A DNA stretch of 64,000 nt from Streptococcus sanguinis (GCF_003943735.1 NZ_RJMV01000006.1:11643-75642), one strand, 5' to 3'. Positions 7,740-15,660 are shown, counted from the first letter of the stretch. Translations and numbers: made by a program. Notes: a model not told the origin generated them from the letters alone.

Positions 7740-8966
7740 CTACTGGTCGGCTCCAGATCCTGCATCCACAGCGTGAGCAAGCTCAAACATTGGCAGCATG
7801 ACAGAGGCAACGATACCTCCGATGATAACCCCCATGACGATGATCATGGCTGGCTCCAAGAGTGAGAGCAACTGCTTGATAGCTGTTTCAAGCTCTTCTT
7901 CATAATAATCTGATGTCTTGACCAGCATGGACTCCAGAGACCCAGACTCCTCACCGATTTTGACCATGGAGAGCATCATAGGCGGGAAGAGACCGGTTGA
8001 GGTAATCATCCCTGTCAGACGTTCCCCTTTTTGCAGACCTTCATTAGCGATCTTCATCTTTTCAATGACGACAGCGTTGTTGGTCGTTGCAGCAGCAGAC
8101 TCAATAGCCTCGACCAAAGGGATACCTGCACTGGTCAAGATAGCCAAGGTGCTGGCAAAGCGAGCAGTGACAATCTTCTGCATTGGCCCCTTGATGACCG
8201 GCAGATTAAGCTTGAGCCGATCCAGTTGGTAGCGGCCTGCCTCTGTACTGCGATAGCGTAAGAAGAGGAAGACCAGAATCCCTATCACACCGAAGAGGAT
8301 GTACCATGAAGAGCGGACAAAGTTACTAGCTGCTAGTACGATACGCGTTGGTAGCGGCATGGCCATCCCACTCTGCTCAAAGATTCCTGAGAAGCTTGGG
8401 ATAACGACATAGAGCAAGGCCAGGACTGCCGCCACAGCCAGAAAGGCCAGGACTGCAGGATAGATCATAGCTCCACGAATCTGGCGGCTGGTCTTGAGCT
8501 CTTTGTTATAGTGCTCAGACATCTTTTCCAGCACCTCGTCCAGCTTACCAGTCTTTTCACCAGCCTGCACCATACGGATCAGGAGATCGGGAAACATCCC
8601 TTCCTGATCCAGCATAGCCTTGGACAGCTGACTACCTTCTTTTAGGCTCTTGCTGACGATTTTAAGGCTAGATTTGAGGTTCTTTGAAGTAGCCTGTTGT
8701 TCTAGGATATCCACTGCATTATTGAGGGGAATCCCTGACTCCAGCATAACTGACATCTGCTTACAGAAGAGCGATATGTCCTTGAGCTTGATCTTCTTGC
8801 TTTGGAAAAGGACAATCTCCTTAGAACCCATGACCTTTTCTTCGACACTGATTGGCTTCCCTTTGAGACGGATCCGATTGACGGCGTCTGTCCGGTTAGG
8901 AGCGTCCACCTCTAGTGTGACGACCCCTTGGCGAGTGTCTAAGTATTTACAAACATATACTGTCAT
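7740..8966 (-). CDS. pilG: Type IV pilus inner-membrane platform protein PilG (GspF/PilC family)
   Basis: 408 aa with two repeated GspF-type domains (about 70-195 and 275-395), each starting with a motif such as LFCKQMSVMLESGIPL or RFASTLAILTSAGIPL, and three membrane spans (about 170-190, 220-240, 375-395). It is the integral membrane platform that motors rotate to extract or insert pilins. Three bases separate it from pilT. The name follows S. sanguinis usage, where pilG is the platform gene. Confidence 0.93.
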   Translation of the reverse strand: MTVYVCKYLDTRQGVVTLEVDAPNRTDAVNRIRLKGKPISVEEKVMGSKEIVLFQSKKIKLKDISLFCKQMSVMLESGIPLNNAVDILEQQATSKNLKSSLKIVSKSLKEGSQLSKAMLDQEGMFPDLLIRMVQAGEKTGKLDEVLEKMSEHYNKELKTSRQIRGAMIYPAVLAFLAVAAVLALLYVVIPSFSGIFEQSGMAMPLPTRIVLAASNFVRSSWYILFGVIGILVFLFLRYRSTEAGRYQLDRLKLNLPVIKGPMQKIVTARFASTLAILTSAGIPLVEAIESAAATTNNAVVIEKMKIANEGLQKGERLTGMITSTGLFPPMMLSMVKIGEESGSLESMLVKTSDYYEEELETAIKQLLSLLEPAMIIVMGVIIGGIVASVMLPMFELAHAVDAGSGADQ

Positions 8967-8969
8967 GCT

Positions 8970-10034
8970 CTAGTACCCCACTATTCCTAGGGATTTTTCA
9001 ACTTGAGCGCGATCCACTGAGTAGGACAGCAGCGTTCTTTGGTCGATGACATTGCGACGGTAGAGTCCCATGAGCGAAGTATCCATGGTAATCATGCCTA
9101 GCTGAGCCCCTGTTTGGATTGGCGTCAGCAGCTGGTGGGTCTTCCCTTCGCGAATGAGGTTGCGAATAGCGGGTGTCCCCAGCATGATTTCAAAGGCAGC
9201 TACACGCCCCTTGCCGGTCGCTGTACGCATAAGCTGCTGCGATACAACTCCTTCCATAACGGCGGAAAGCTGTACACGGATCTGCTCTTGCTGCTCGGCT
9301 GGAAATACGTCGATAATCCGGTCCATGGTGTTTACGGCACCGACCGTGTGGAGGGTTGACAGGACTAAGTGACCTGTTTCCGCCGCACGCAGGGCGATTT
9401 CAATCGTTTCCTTATCCCGCATCTCGCCGACTAGGATGACATCCGGGTCCTGACGGAGTGCACCGCGAAGAGCATTGCCGAAGCTCTGTGTATCCGCTCC
9501 CAGCTCACGCTGGTTGACCAAGCACTTATTATGCGTGTGCATGTACTCGATCGGATCTTCAATCGTGATGATGTGCTCGTCCCGCAAGCTGTTCATGTAG
9601 TTGATCATGGTTGCCAGGGTCGTTGACTTTCCGCTTCCTGTTGGTCCGGTAACCAATATCAGACCCCGACGTTTCTCAGCTAGCTTTTTGATAACTGGTG
9701 GCAATCCCAGAGATTCCATAGATGGAATATCCTTGGGAATGACCCGCAAGGCAATCCCGCAGTTGTTTTTCTGCTTAAAGATATTGACCCGCAAGCGATA
9801 GCCATTATCGACCTCGTAGGCACAGTCCACTTCACCGACTTCTAAAAGATGAGCAATCTGCTTCTCATTTAAAATATGCTTGGTGAAGCGAACCGTGTCT
9901 TCGTTGGTCAAAATTGTATTGTTGAGTTGTGTTAACCTCCCGTGCAGACGCATGGTTGGCTCAGCGCCAACCGTGAAGTGGATATCTGATGCACCCGCTT
10001 CAATCGCCTGCTTAATTAACTCATCCAAATTCAT
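8970..10034 (-). CDS. pilT: Pilus retraction ATPase PilT
   Basis: 354 aa GspE/PilT-family hexameric ATPase: Walker A GPTGSGKST (about 132-140), Asp box, Walker B region DPDVILVGEMRD, and the His box HLVLSTLHT. The PilT C-terminal motif AIRNLIREGKTHQL is present, and the long N-terminal domain and zinc motif of extension ATPases are absent. It powers retraction and hence twitching motility. One base separates it from pilF, so co-transcription is expected. Confidence 0.95.
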   Translation of the reverse strand: MNLDELIKQAIEAGASDIHFTVGAEPTMRLHGRLTQLNNTILTNEDTVRFTKHILNEKQIAHLLEVGEVDCAYEVDNGYRLRVNIFKQKNNCGIALRVIPKDIPSMESLGLPPVIKKLAEKRRGLILVTGPTGSGKSTTLATMINYMNSLRDEHIITIEDPIEYMHTHNKCLVNQRELGADTQSFGNALRGALRQDPDVILVGEMRDKETIEIALRAAETGHLVLSTLHTVGAVNTMDRIIDVFPAEQQEQIRVQLSAVMEGVVSQQLMRTATGKGRVAAFEIMLGTPAIRNLIREGKTHQLLTPIQTGAQLGMITMDTSLMGLYRRNVIDQRTLLSYSVDRAQVEKSLGIVGY

Positions 10035-10035
10035 C

Positions 10036-11718
10036 CTAAACTTCCCCTTCTAGACTAAAGGCAATCTTCATTGCTTCTTCAATCGTTGTAGTCCCCTGTT
10101 TTGCGATATCAATGGCCTCCTCCGCCAAGTCTCGCATACCATTTTTCTTAGCTTCTGCTCGAAGCTGTGACGTTGTTCCACCATCATTAATTAGTGACTT
10201 AATCTCCCGTGTCACTGCCATGATTTCGTGGATAGCGATACGTCCATAGTATCCCGTACCGCTGCAGTAGTTGCAGCCGCGTCCGCGATACAAGGTGTCT
10301 CCCTTGTGAATACCGATACCTGCATGTTCATTTGTTTCTACAGTGTATTCAGTCTTACACTTAGGACAGATGCGCTTAATCAAGCGCTGTGCGATAATAC
10401 CGACAGTCGCCGTTGAGACCAGATAAGGCTTGATGCCCATATCGACCAAACGGTTGACTGTACTAGCTGTGTCATTGGTGTGGATAGTCGAGAGAACGAC
10501 GTGACCAGTGATAGCGGCCCGAACCGCGATACTAGCTGTCTCTTCGTCCCGAATTTCCCCCAAGAGAACGATGTCCGGGTCCTGACGCAGGATACTTCTC
10601 AAACCACTCGCGAAGGTCAGTCCAGCTTTATTATTTACCTGAACTTGGTTGACCCCTTCCAATCGGTACTCAACCGGATCTTCAACGGTGATGATATTTT
10701 TTCCTACATCATTGAGCTCACGGAGCGCTGTGTAAAGAGTGGTTGTCTTTCCGCTTCCCGTAGGACCAGTCAGCAAGATAATGCCTTCTGGCGCCTTAAG
10801 AATATCTTCAAAGAGCTTCTGATTGGTTGGTGAGAATCCCAGCTCCTCTTTACTGAGGAGGGTTGCATTCCGGCTCAAAATCCGAATAACGATTTTTTCA
10901 CCGAATACAGTAGGCAAGACTGAAACCCGCATATCGACTTCTTTGCCGTCGATGGTTGTTTCAATCCGTCCATCCTGAGGAATCCGCCGCTCGGCAATGT
11001 CCAGACCACTCATGATCTTAATCCGTGTCGCAATGGCTGAGTGAGCATTGGCTTTCAACTGCATGTTTTCCACCAAGGTCCCGTCAACCCGGAAACGAAC
11101 ACGAACAACTTTTTCAAAGGGCTCAATATGGATATCGCTGGTCCGCGTCTTGATTGCCTGACTAATAATCGAGTCAATCAAACGTACAACCGGAGCGTTT
11201 TTGATTTCGAGATCTTCTTCGACAATCTCCTCGTCCACATTAAAACCTTCGATTTCGGTCGCTGCCTGTTGGGCTTCTTCTCCTTTAGAATAGTATTGAT
11301 CAATATACTTCTCAATATCATCCCGAAAAGTTACATAAGGTTCTACCGCCATCTTAGAAACGATTTTAACGTCGTCTAGGGCGATATAGTTGCTTGGGTC
11401 TGCCATCGCAACTACTAACTTGGGTTCTTCTCCCTCTTCCCCATCTGTGAAAGAGATCGGAATCAATCCATGACGTTTAGCAACTTTCTCTGAAACCTTC
11501 TCGACAGCTTCCTTTTCTATCACAAACTGTGATAGATTGACATGAGGTACACGATAATAGTAACTCATGACTTTCAGCATATCTTCTTCTGTCACATAGC
11601 CCTTGCTGATTAGATATCTCTCTAACTGCATGTTTGATTGTGGCATATCTTGAAGAATTTCTTCTTTTTGAGCTGCCGTTATCAGATTGAATTGAACCAA
11701 TATAGCGATTAGTGCCAT
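10036..11718 (-). CDS. pilF: Pilus extension ATPase PilF (GspE/PilB family)
   Basis: 560 aa. N-terminal T2SSE-N domain (about 1-150), then the GspE ATPase core with Walker A GPTGSGKTT (about 321-329), Walker B DPDIVLLGEIRDEET, His box VVLSTIHTND, and the tetracysteine zinc site CPKC...CNYC typical of extension ATPases. Drives pilus polymerisation. First gene of the operon; RBS AGGAG before ATG. A promoter-like sequence at 12263-12291 would give a leader of roughly 540 nt, and three TTTAAG repeats lie about 100-130 bases upstream. Confidence 0.95.
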   Translation of the reverse strand: MALIAILVQFNLITAAQKEEILQDMPQSNMQLERYLISKGYVTEEDMLKVMSYYYRVPHVNLSQFVIEKEAVEKVSEKVAKRHGLIPISFTDGEEGEEPKLVVAMADPSNYIALDDVKIVSKMAVEPYVTFRDDIEKYIDQYYSKGEEAQQAATEIEGFNVDEEIVEEDLEIKNAPVVRLIDSIISQAIKTRTSDIHIEPFEKVVRVRFRVDGTLVENMQLKANAHSAIATRIKIMSGLDIAERRIPQDGRIETTIDGKEVDMRVSVLPTVFGEKIVIRILSRNATLLSKEELGFSPTNQKLFEDILKAPEGIILLTGPTGSGKTTTLYTALRELNDVGKNIITVEDPVEYRLEGVNQVQVNNKAGLTFASGLRSILRQDPDIVLLGEIRDEETASIAVRAAITGHVVLSTIHTNDTASTVNRLVDMGIKPYLVSTATVGIIAQRLIKRICPKCKTEYTVETNEHAGIGIHKGDTLYRGRGCNYCSGTGYYGRIAIHEIMAVTREIKSLINDGGTTSQLRAEAKKNGMRDLAEEAIDIAKQGTTTIEEAMKIAFSLEGEV

Positions 11719-11820
11719 TTGTTTCTCCTGTCTGTGATTTTTTTGTAAAAATCCTTCAATTCTTTCTATGCGTTATTAGATAACAGCTTTCTTAAAAAAT
11801 CTCCCTCGCTTAAAGTTTCC

Positions 11821-11846
11821 TTTAAGGTTTCTTTAAGCTTTTTAAG
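11821..11846 (+). promoter_or_regulatory. TTTAAG direct repeats, CiaR-box-like
   Basis: TTTAAG at 11821-11826 and 11832-11837 are separated by exactly 5 bases, the spacing of the CiaR response-regulator box in streptococci; a third copy begins at 11841. In S. pneumoniae this arrangement sits at promoters of CiaR-dependent small RNAs. A good -10 is not evident downstream on the plus strand, so regulation of pilF (which starts 103 bases away on the other strand) is equally possible. Confidence 0.45.
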
Positions 11847-12029
11847 TTAGGCTAGTACATGGAAAATTTACCAATAGAACCAAACTTAATGTTTTAAGTT
11901 AGATGCTTTGAGCAGTATCTCTATTTGATAAACCTAGTAAACAGTCCTTAAACCAATCCTAGGATTGACAAGGGACGTTTTAGTTTTGTCAAAAGGGGCG
12001 CAAAAAAGCAGATGCCAAAAACATTTGTT

Positions 12030-12190
12030 CTTGCGTTCTTAAATACTATACAAAGCAAGTTCTCTTGCAAAATTTCTCATGCTTTGAGATTTAGGTTAAA
12101 CCGTGTGTGTGTGAAGTTGGTTTAACCCGAATCAGCAAGCAGCCAGTGCCATAAGATAAGAATTCTTGTCTTATGGTTTTTTCTTTTTAC
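12030..12190 (+). ncRNA. Candidate structured small RNA ending in a terminator
   Basis: A series of plus-strand hairpins: GCAAG/CTTGC (12055-12068), TCTCA/TGAGA (12075-12089), GGTTAAACC/GGTTTAACC (12094-12127), then a strong terminator (12149-12188). No open frame of note is present. A weak promoter is possible just upstream (TTGTTC at 12025-12030, 16-base gap, TATACA at 12047-12052). It resembles no RNA family I recognise. The same palindromes would also fold in a minus-strand leader of pilF, so the strand is uncertain apart from the terminator T-tract. Confidence 0.4.
12149..12188 (+). terminator. Intrinsic terminator (plus strand) in the pilF upstream region
   Basis: Near-perfect 28-base palindrome at 12149-12176 (arms CCATAAGATAAGAA and TTCTTGTCTTATGG) followed by a T-rich run to 12188. 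No T-run exists on the other side. It terminates plus-strand transcripts, yet no plus-strand gene precedes it. Confidence 0.8.
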
Positions 12191-12251
12191 CGATATGCAT
12201 ATTTTGGTAGGAAATGCTAGGAACAAAAGCTTTATTTGCTTTAAAAAACAT
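12171..12251 (-). CDS. Possible 26-codon leader peptide, speculative
   Basis: ATG at 12251 opens a 26-codon frame (MFFKANKAFVPSISYQNMHI then GKKKKP) that begins about 5 nt after the predicted start of transcription from the promoter at 12263-12291 and ends at the edge of the 28-base palindrome. No real RBS is possible, so translation would have to be leaderless. It may be chance; noted because of its placement between a strong promoter and a hairpin. Confidence 0.15.
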   Translation of the reverse strand: MFFKANKAFVPSISYQNMHIGKKKKP

Positions 12252-12262
12252 TTACCTATCAC

Positions 12263-12291
12263 AGTATATGACATAATTGACATCTTGTCAA
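12263..12291 (-). promoter_or_regulatory. Strong sigma-A-type promoter reading toward pilF
   Basis: Minus strand: TTGACA (12286-12291), 17-base spacer, TATACT (12263-12268). The -35 overlaps a perfect TTGACA-AGA-TGTCAA dyad (12277-12291), a possible operator. Expected transcription start near 12256, giving a leader of about 540 nt before pilF, or a separate small RNA. Confidence 0.7.
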
Positions 12292-12403
12292 CAGGTTTGC
12301 CTCGAAAAAAATGATTGCATTTAAAAAAATGTTTAATTTTGATAAAAGCTTGTTATATCAACGTTTCTAACGTTTTTTAAATAGCTTTTTTTCTTTCAAA
12401 GTT

Positions 12404-12447
12404 TAAAAAACAGCAATTTTTTTTGAGGAAATTTCCCCTTTACTGCT
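12404..12447 (-). terminator. Possible terminator for a minus-strand small RNA
   Basis: Minus strand: AGCAGT (12442-12447) pairs with ATTGCT (12412-12417) around an inner GGGGAAATTTCCTC stem, followed by six T (12405-12410). The plus strand also ends in a T-rich run, so it may work in both directions. Confidence 0.45.
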
Positions 12448-12566
12448 TCTTTTTCAACCTTCAGATGGACAGTGTGACAGCATCTGTCCTCTTCTGATCG
12501 GTAGTCGATATGCTTAGGAAAGGCGCTTCAGGACAAGGCTTAGCAAGCTTTGCCTGTTTCTTCCTA
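12404..12566 (-). ncRNA. Candidate small RNA from the distal promoter
   Basis: The promoter at 12573-12601 would start transcription near 12566, and a terminator-like hairpin ends near 12404, giving about 160 nt. In between are pairings AGGAAG with CTTTCCT, CAGG with CCTG, ATCG with CGAT, and two mutually exclusive stems in 12465-12490 (GGACAG/CTGTCC or CAGATG/CATCTG). A 9-codon frame ATG-CTG...TGA lies inside the switching stems. No known family recognised. Confidence 0.35.
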
Positions 12567-12572
12567 CCCAAT

Positions 12573-12601
12573 AGTATATGCTAAAGAAAAAGCATTGTCA
12601 A
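12573..12601 (-). promoter_or_regulatory. Second strong sigma-A-type promoter, minus strand
   Basis: TTGACA (12596-12601), exactly 17 bases, TATACT (12573-12578). It has the same two hexamers and spacing as the promoter 310 bases downstream. There is no gene within 850 bases on this strand. Confidence 0.65.
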
Positions 12602-12783
12602 TACATTTGCACTTTATTATATGTAAAACCTATCTAAAAATGCACATTGTGCGCGGCCTGTCTATTTTTTCTTGAAATCCAACAAAAACAAAAAAGCTAG
12701 AATTTTCAGACAGGGAAAAAGACACATTAAATAAGAAGAAAATCATAAAATTAGAAGTACTTAAAAGATGGCAATCAGACTAT

Positions 12784-12813
12784 AAAACAAAAAACAGCCC
12801 GATTATCGGACTG
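12784..12813 (-). terminator. Terminator of the CDF transporter gene
   Basis: Minus strand: stem at 12795-12813 (CAGTCCGAT/ATCGGGCTG with one wobble), then a T-rich run to 12784. It lies 25 bases after the CDF stop codon. Confidence 0.85.
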
Positions 12814-12838
12814 CAGAGATATGTTTACAGTAGTACTA

Positions 12839-13726
12839 TTAAGTATGAGGTTTTAAATCGCCCTCTCCACCTATGCACCACTCTTCATGCTCTTCCAAGC
12901 TACTATCTGTCTGGATAGTGATTTTGGTAATACCGTAAGCTTGCAGTTCTTGACGCAGGGTGGCTTGGGTCTCGGCCAGAAGCTCTGGATTTTCAAGACA
13001 GATATGGATCATGGCAAATTTTTCTAAACCGTCTGTGGTCCAGACATTGAGCTGGGTAATAGCCTGAACGTTTTCAACTGCCAGAATTTCCTGATAAAGC
13101 TGACTCAGATCAATATCGCTTGGGATGTGATCCAGAAAAATCTTGATGTTTTCCCAAAACTTAGGCAGAGCCTTGCTGAGAATGAAGCCCGCAATAAGCA
13201 GGGAGAGCAGTGGGTCAAGAAAATACCAGTCGGTAAAGCGCAACACGATAGAGACTAGAATAACAGCCACCCAGCCCAGAATGTCCTCTAAGAAATGGAG
13301 ACTGAGAATAGACTCATTATGACTGTGTCCATGACCATGGCCTACCACCTTGCTGGCTGCTAGATTGACTATAATGGCAAAGATACCCAGCACCAGCATG
13401 CCGTCATAATTAACCTTTTCAGGCGCAAAGACCTTGGGTATATTTTCAATAATCACCAAGGTCGAGCCAACCAGCAAGATGACCGAGGTCAGCAGGGCTC
13501 CCAAAAGGCTGTAGCGCTTGTAGCCCAGAGTGTATTTCTTGTCTTCTTTTTTATTAGAAATTTTTTCAAAAAGGGTGGAAAGTCCGATGGCCATCGCATC
13601 TCCTGTGTCGTGCACAGCGTCGGCTAGTACAGCGCTGGAATTGAACATGAAGCCAAAGATAAACTCAAGAATGGCAAAGGAAAAGTTTAACAGAAAGGCA
13701 ATGGTCATATTTTTACTAGATTTCAC
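12839..13726 (-). CDS. Cation diffusion facilitator metal-efflux transporter
   Basis: 295 aa with about six membrane spans and a C-terminal cytoplasmic domain. The metal site is visible: VLADAVHDTGDA in TM2 (HxxxD) and the second site around LHFLEDILGW in TM5; a His-rich loop (VGHGHGHSHNE) lies between TM4 and TM5. Exports Zn2+ or related divalent metals. The GTG start at 13726 has AGGAGG 7 bases upstream. It is divergent from a TetR regulator over 169 bases with operator-like dyads, the arrangement of czcD/sczA in pneumococcus; orthology is not shown. Confidence 0.88.
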   Translation of the reverse strand: MKSSKNMTIAFLLNFSFAILEFIFGFMFNSSAVLADAVHDTGDAMAIGLSTLFEKISNKKEDKKYTLGYKRYSLLGALLTSVILLVGSTLVIIENIPKVFAPEKVNYDGMLVLGIFAIIVNLAASKVVGHGHGHSHNESILSLHFLEDILGWVAVILVSIVLRFTDWYFLDPLLSLLIAGFILSKALPKFWENIKIFLDHIPSDIDLSQLYQEILAVENVQAITQLNVWTTDGLEKFAMIHICLENPELLAETQATLRQELQAYGITKITIQTDSSLEEHEEWCIGGEGDLKPHT

Positions 13727-13775
13727 GGCTGCCTCCTTTCAGTTTAGCAAATTTTATAGTATAATGTAATCAAAA

Positions 13776-13792
13776 CGGAACACCTTGTTCAG
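13776..13792. promoter_or_regulatory. TetR operator candidate, site 1
   Basis: CGGAACA-CCT-TGTTCAG, a near-perfect dyad 11 bases downstream of a TATAAT (13760-13765) in the CDF-TetR divergent region. The same half-sites recur at 13863-13888. Confidence 0.6.
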
Positions 13793-13862
13793 TTTTTCTC
13801 ATCTTTATTATCCCTTATTCTCAGAAAGGAAACAAGAAGCAATTGAGGGGCTTTGTCTGTTA

Positions 13863-13888
13863 CTGAACAATCCTGCTCTTTTGTTCCG
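13863..13888. promoter_or_regulatory. TetR operator candidate, site 2
   Basis: CTGAACA and TGTTCCG separated by 12 bases. These are the same half-site sequences as site 1 in swapped order, ending 7 bases before the proposed ATG of the TetR gene. This supports starting that gene at 13896 rather than further upstream. Confidence 0.45.
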
Positions 13889-13895
13889 AAACGCT

Positions 13896-14417
13896 ATGGA
13901 CAGACGAGTCAAGAAATCACGCGCAGCTATTTACCAAGCTTTTATCAGCCTGCTGCATCAAAAAAGCTACGAAAGCATTACAGTGCAAGAAATCATCGAC
14001 CTGGCAGACGTTGGCCGGTCGACTTTTTATGCCCATTTCGATACCAAGGAAGCCTTGCTGGAGGAGGTTTGCCAAGACCTCTTTCAGCATACCTTTCTTG
14101 AACGCGACGACGGCAAGGATCTCTTTGAAGCAACCGCCCATATTTTCAAGCATTTCCAAAAGAATCAGGACAAGATTGCAACCTTACTGCTTTCGAAAAA
14201 TATCTATTTCACCAATCGCTTAAAGATTGAGCTGGAAAACTATCTCTTTCCGATGATTCAGGAACAGCTCCTTCAGAAAAAATCTCAGCTGCCAGAGCCC
14301 TTTCTGAGAAATTATGTGACTTCTACCTTTGTGGAGACGGTCAGCTGGTGGCTCCAGCAGAAGAAAACATTGCCAGAAACAGTTATCAGCCAGTATTTTC
14401 TGGATTTGATGGACTGA
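13896..14417 (+). CDS. TetR/AcrR-family transcriptional regulator
   Basis: 173 aa from ATG MDRRVKKSRAAIYQAF. N-terminal HTH (about 20-55: SITVQEIIDLADVGRSTFYAHF) typical of TetR, then a divergent helical ligand domain. An upstream TTG (13785) would add 37 residues, but it has no RBS, those residues do not fit the family, and operator-like DNA lies there. The RBS before 13896 is also poor. Divergent from the CDF exporter and 38 bases before an MFS gene, so it may control one or both; by analogy with SczA it could respond to zinc. Confidence 0.8.
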   Translation: MDRRVKKSRAAIYQAFISLLHQKSYESITVQEIIDLADVGRSTFYAHFDTKEALLEEVCQDLFQHTFLERDDGKDLFEATAHIFKHFQKNQDKIATLLLSKNIYFTNRLKIELENYLFPMIQEQLLQKKSQLPEPFLRNYVTSTFVETVSWWLQQKKTLPETVISQYFLDLMD

Positions 14418-14455
14418 TTTTATTTTGATATTTATATAGGAGGAAACTTAACTTT

Positions 14456-15622
14456 ATGAAAAAGCAACATTCGAAATTTTTACTTCCAGGCATTCTGATG
14501 GTAGGGGTTGTCCTACGGGCGCCTTTTGCAGTGCTGCCCGTTGTTCTGGGCGATATTGCCAAGGGGCTGCAAGTTCCCGTCAACTCACTGGGACTGCTGA
14601 CTAGCCTGCCCTTGATCATGTTTGCCCTCTGCTCAGCCTTTTCCCCACGCCTAGCTCAAAAGGTCGGTCTGGAAAAGCTCTTTACCCTAGCCATGATTGT
14701 GCTAACTCTAGGCTCTTTTATTCGTATCTTTAACCTGCCTCTACTCTATGCAGGTACAATCATGCTAGGGGCTGCCATCGCCGTCTTAAATGTGCTTCTG
14801 CCCAATGTCATTCAGGCTAATCAGCCAGAAAAAATTGGTTTTTTAACCACGCTTTATATCACTTCTATGGGACTGGCCATCTCAGTCATGTCTCCCTTGG
14901 CTGCGCCTATTGTCCGCTTAGCTGGCTGGAAAGGCTTGATTCTCGTCCTGACCCTCATCTGCTTACTGGGTTGCTTAATCTGGCTGCCCAACAGTCGGCA
15001 CAATCACCAACTGACTAGCAAAAGCCGCGAGCAGCAAATGGGGAGTCTGCTAAAAAATCCTAGAGTATGGGCTCTGATTGTTTTCGGCGGCCTGCAGTCT
15101 TTACTCTTTTATACGGCTATCACTTGGCTGCCGACTCTTGGCCAGTTGGCAGGACTTTCCGATGATGCTACTGGATTCTTAGCCTCTATCTTTTCAATTA
15201 TCAGCCTTCCTTTGGCTATGACGATACCTAGTCTGACAACGCGTCTATCCGCTAAAAAACGCTTGGGGATGATTGCTCTCTTTTCTGTAACTGGTATGGT
15301 TGGTCTGGGCATGCTGCTGGTCAAGACAGATTCCTTTATCTACTGGCTCATTCTCAATCTGCTAATCGGTATGTCCGTCAGCGCCCTCTTCCCTTACCTT
15401 ATGGTTACTTTCTCGCTGAAAACCAGTACTCCTGAGCAAACCGCTCAGCTATCTGGCTTAGCCCAGACTGGTGGTTATATTCTGGCCGCCTTTGGTCCTA
15501 GCCTCTTTGGATACAGCTTTGATTTATTCCATTCCTGGACTCCAGCCATCCTCATTCTCATTGGCTTGGCTGCCATCGTGACACTAACTCTCTTTTACAT
15601 TGAGAAGTTTGACAAGATCTAA
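14456..15622 (+). CDS. CynX/NimT-family MFS transporter
   Basis: 388 aa, 12 predicted membrane spans, with the N-terminal signature GVVLRAPFAVLPVVLGDIA and the GxLxSLPL motif of the CynX/NimT branch (cyanate, nitroimidazole-type transporters). Substrate unknown. RBS AGGAGGAAAC upstream. Follows the TetR gene by 38 bases on the same strand, so probably an operon; a shared bidirectional terminator follows. Confidence 0.85.
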   Translation: MKKQHSKFLLPGILMVGVVLRAPFAVLPVVLGDIAKGLQVPVNSLGLLTSLPLIMFALCSAFSPRLAQKVGLEKLFTLAMIVLTLGSFIRIFNLPLLYAGTIMLGAAIAVLNVLLPNVIQANQPEKIGFLTTLYITSMGLAISVMSPLAAPIVRLAGWKGLILVLTLICLLGCLIWLPNSRHNHQLTSKSREQQMGSLLKNPRVWALIVFGGLQSLLFYTAITWLPTLGQLAGLSDDATGFLASIFSIISLPLAMTIPSLTTRLSAKKRLGMIALFSVTGMVGLGMLLVKTDSFIYWLILNLLIGMSVSALFPYLMVTFSLKTSTPEQTAQLSGLAQTGGYILAAFGPSLFGYSFDLFHSWTPAILILIGLAAIVTLTLFYIEKFDKI

Positions 15623-15631
15623 TATAGACGA

Positions 15632-15660
15632 AAAAACGCTTAGAAATCCTAAGCGTTTTT
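15632..15660. terminator. Bidirectional terminator between convergent genes
   Basis: Perfect 12-bp stem AAAAACGCTTAG / CTAAGCGTTTTT with a 5-base loop. It serves the MFS gene (plus) and overlaps the last codons of the S41-like gene (minus). Confidence 0.9.

Larger units (their letters stand above)
11719..12838. other. 1.1-kb gene-free region rich in promoters, hairpins and terminators
   Basis: No convincing protein gene. It contains TTTAAG repeats (11821-11846), a 14-bp palindrome (11954-11967), an inverted TTGACAA/TTGTCAA pair (11965-11992), a run of plus-strand hairpins ending in a terminator (12055-12188), a minus-strand promoter (12263-12291), a possible bidirectional terminator (12404-12447), a structured stretch (12448-12566), a second minus-strand promoter (12573-12601) and the terminator of the downstream CDF gene (12784-12813). 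Most likely RNA genes and/or a long regulated leader of the pil operon. Confidence 0.7.

Noticed and set aside
12171..12251. 26-codon frame as a true leader-peptide gene
   Set aside because: No RBS and a chance-length frame; kept only as a low-confidence feature because of its position.
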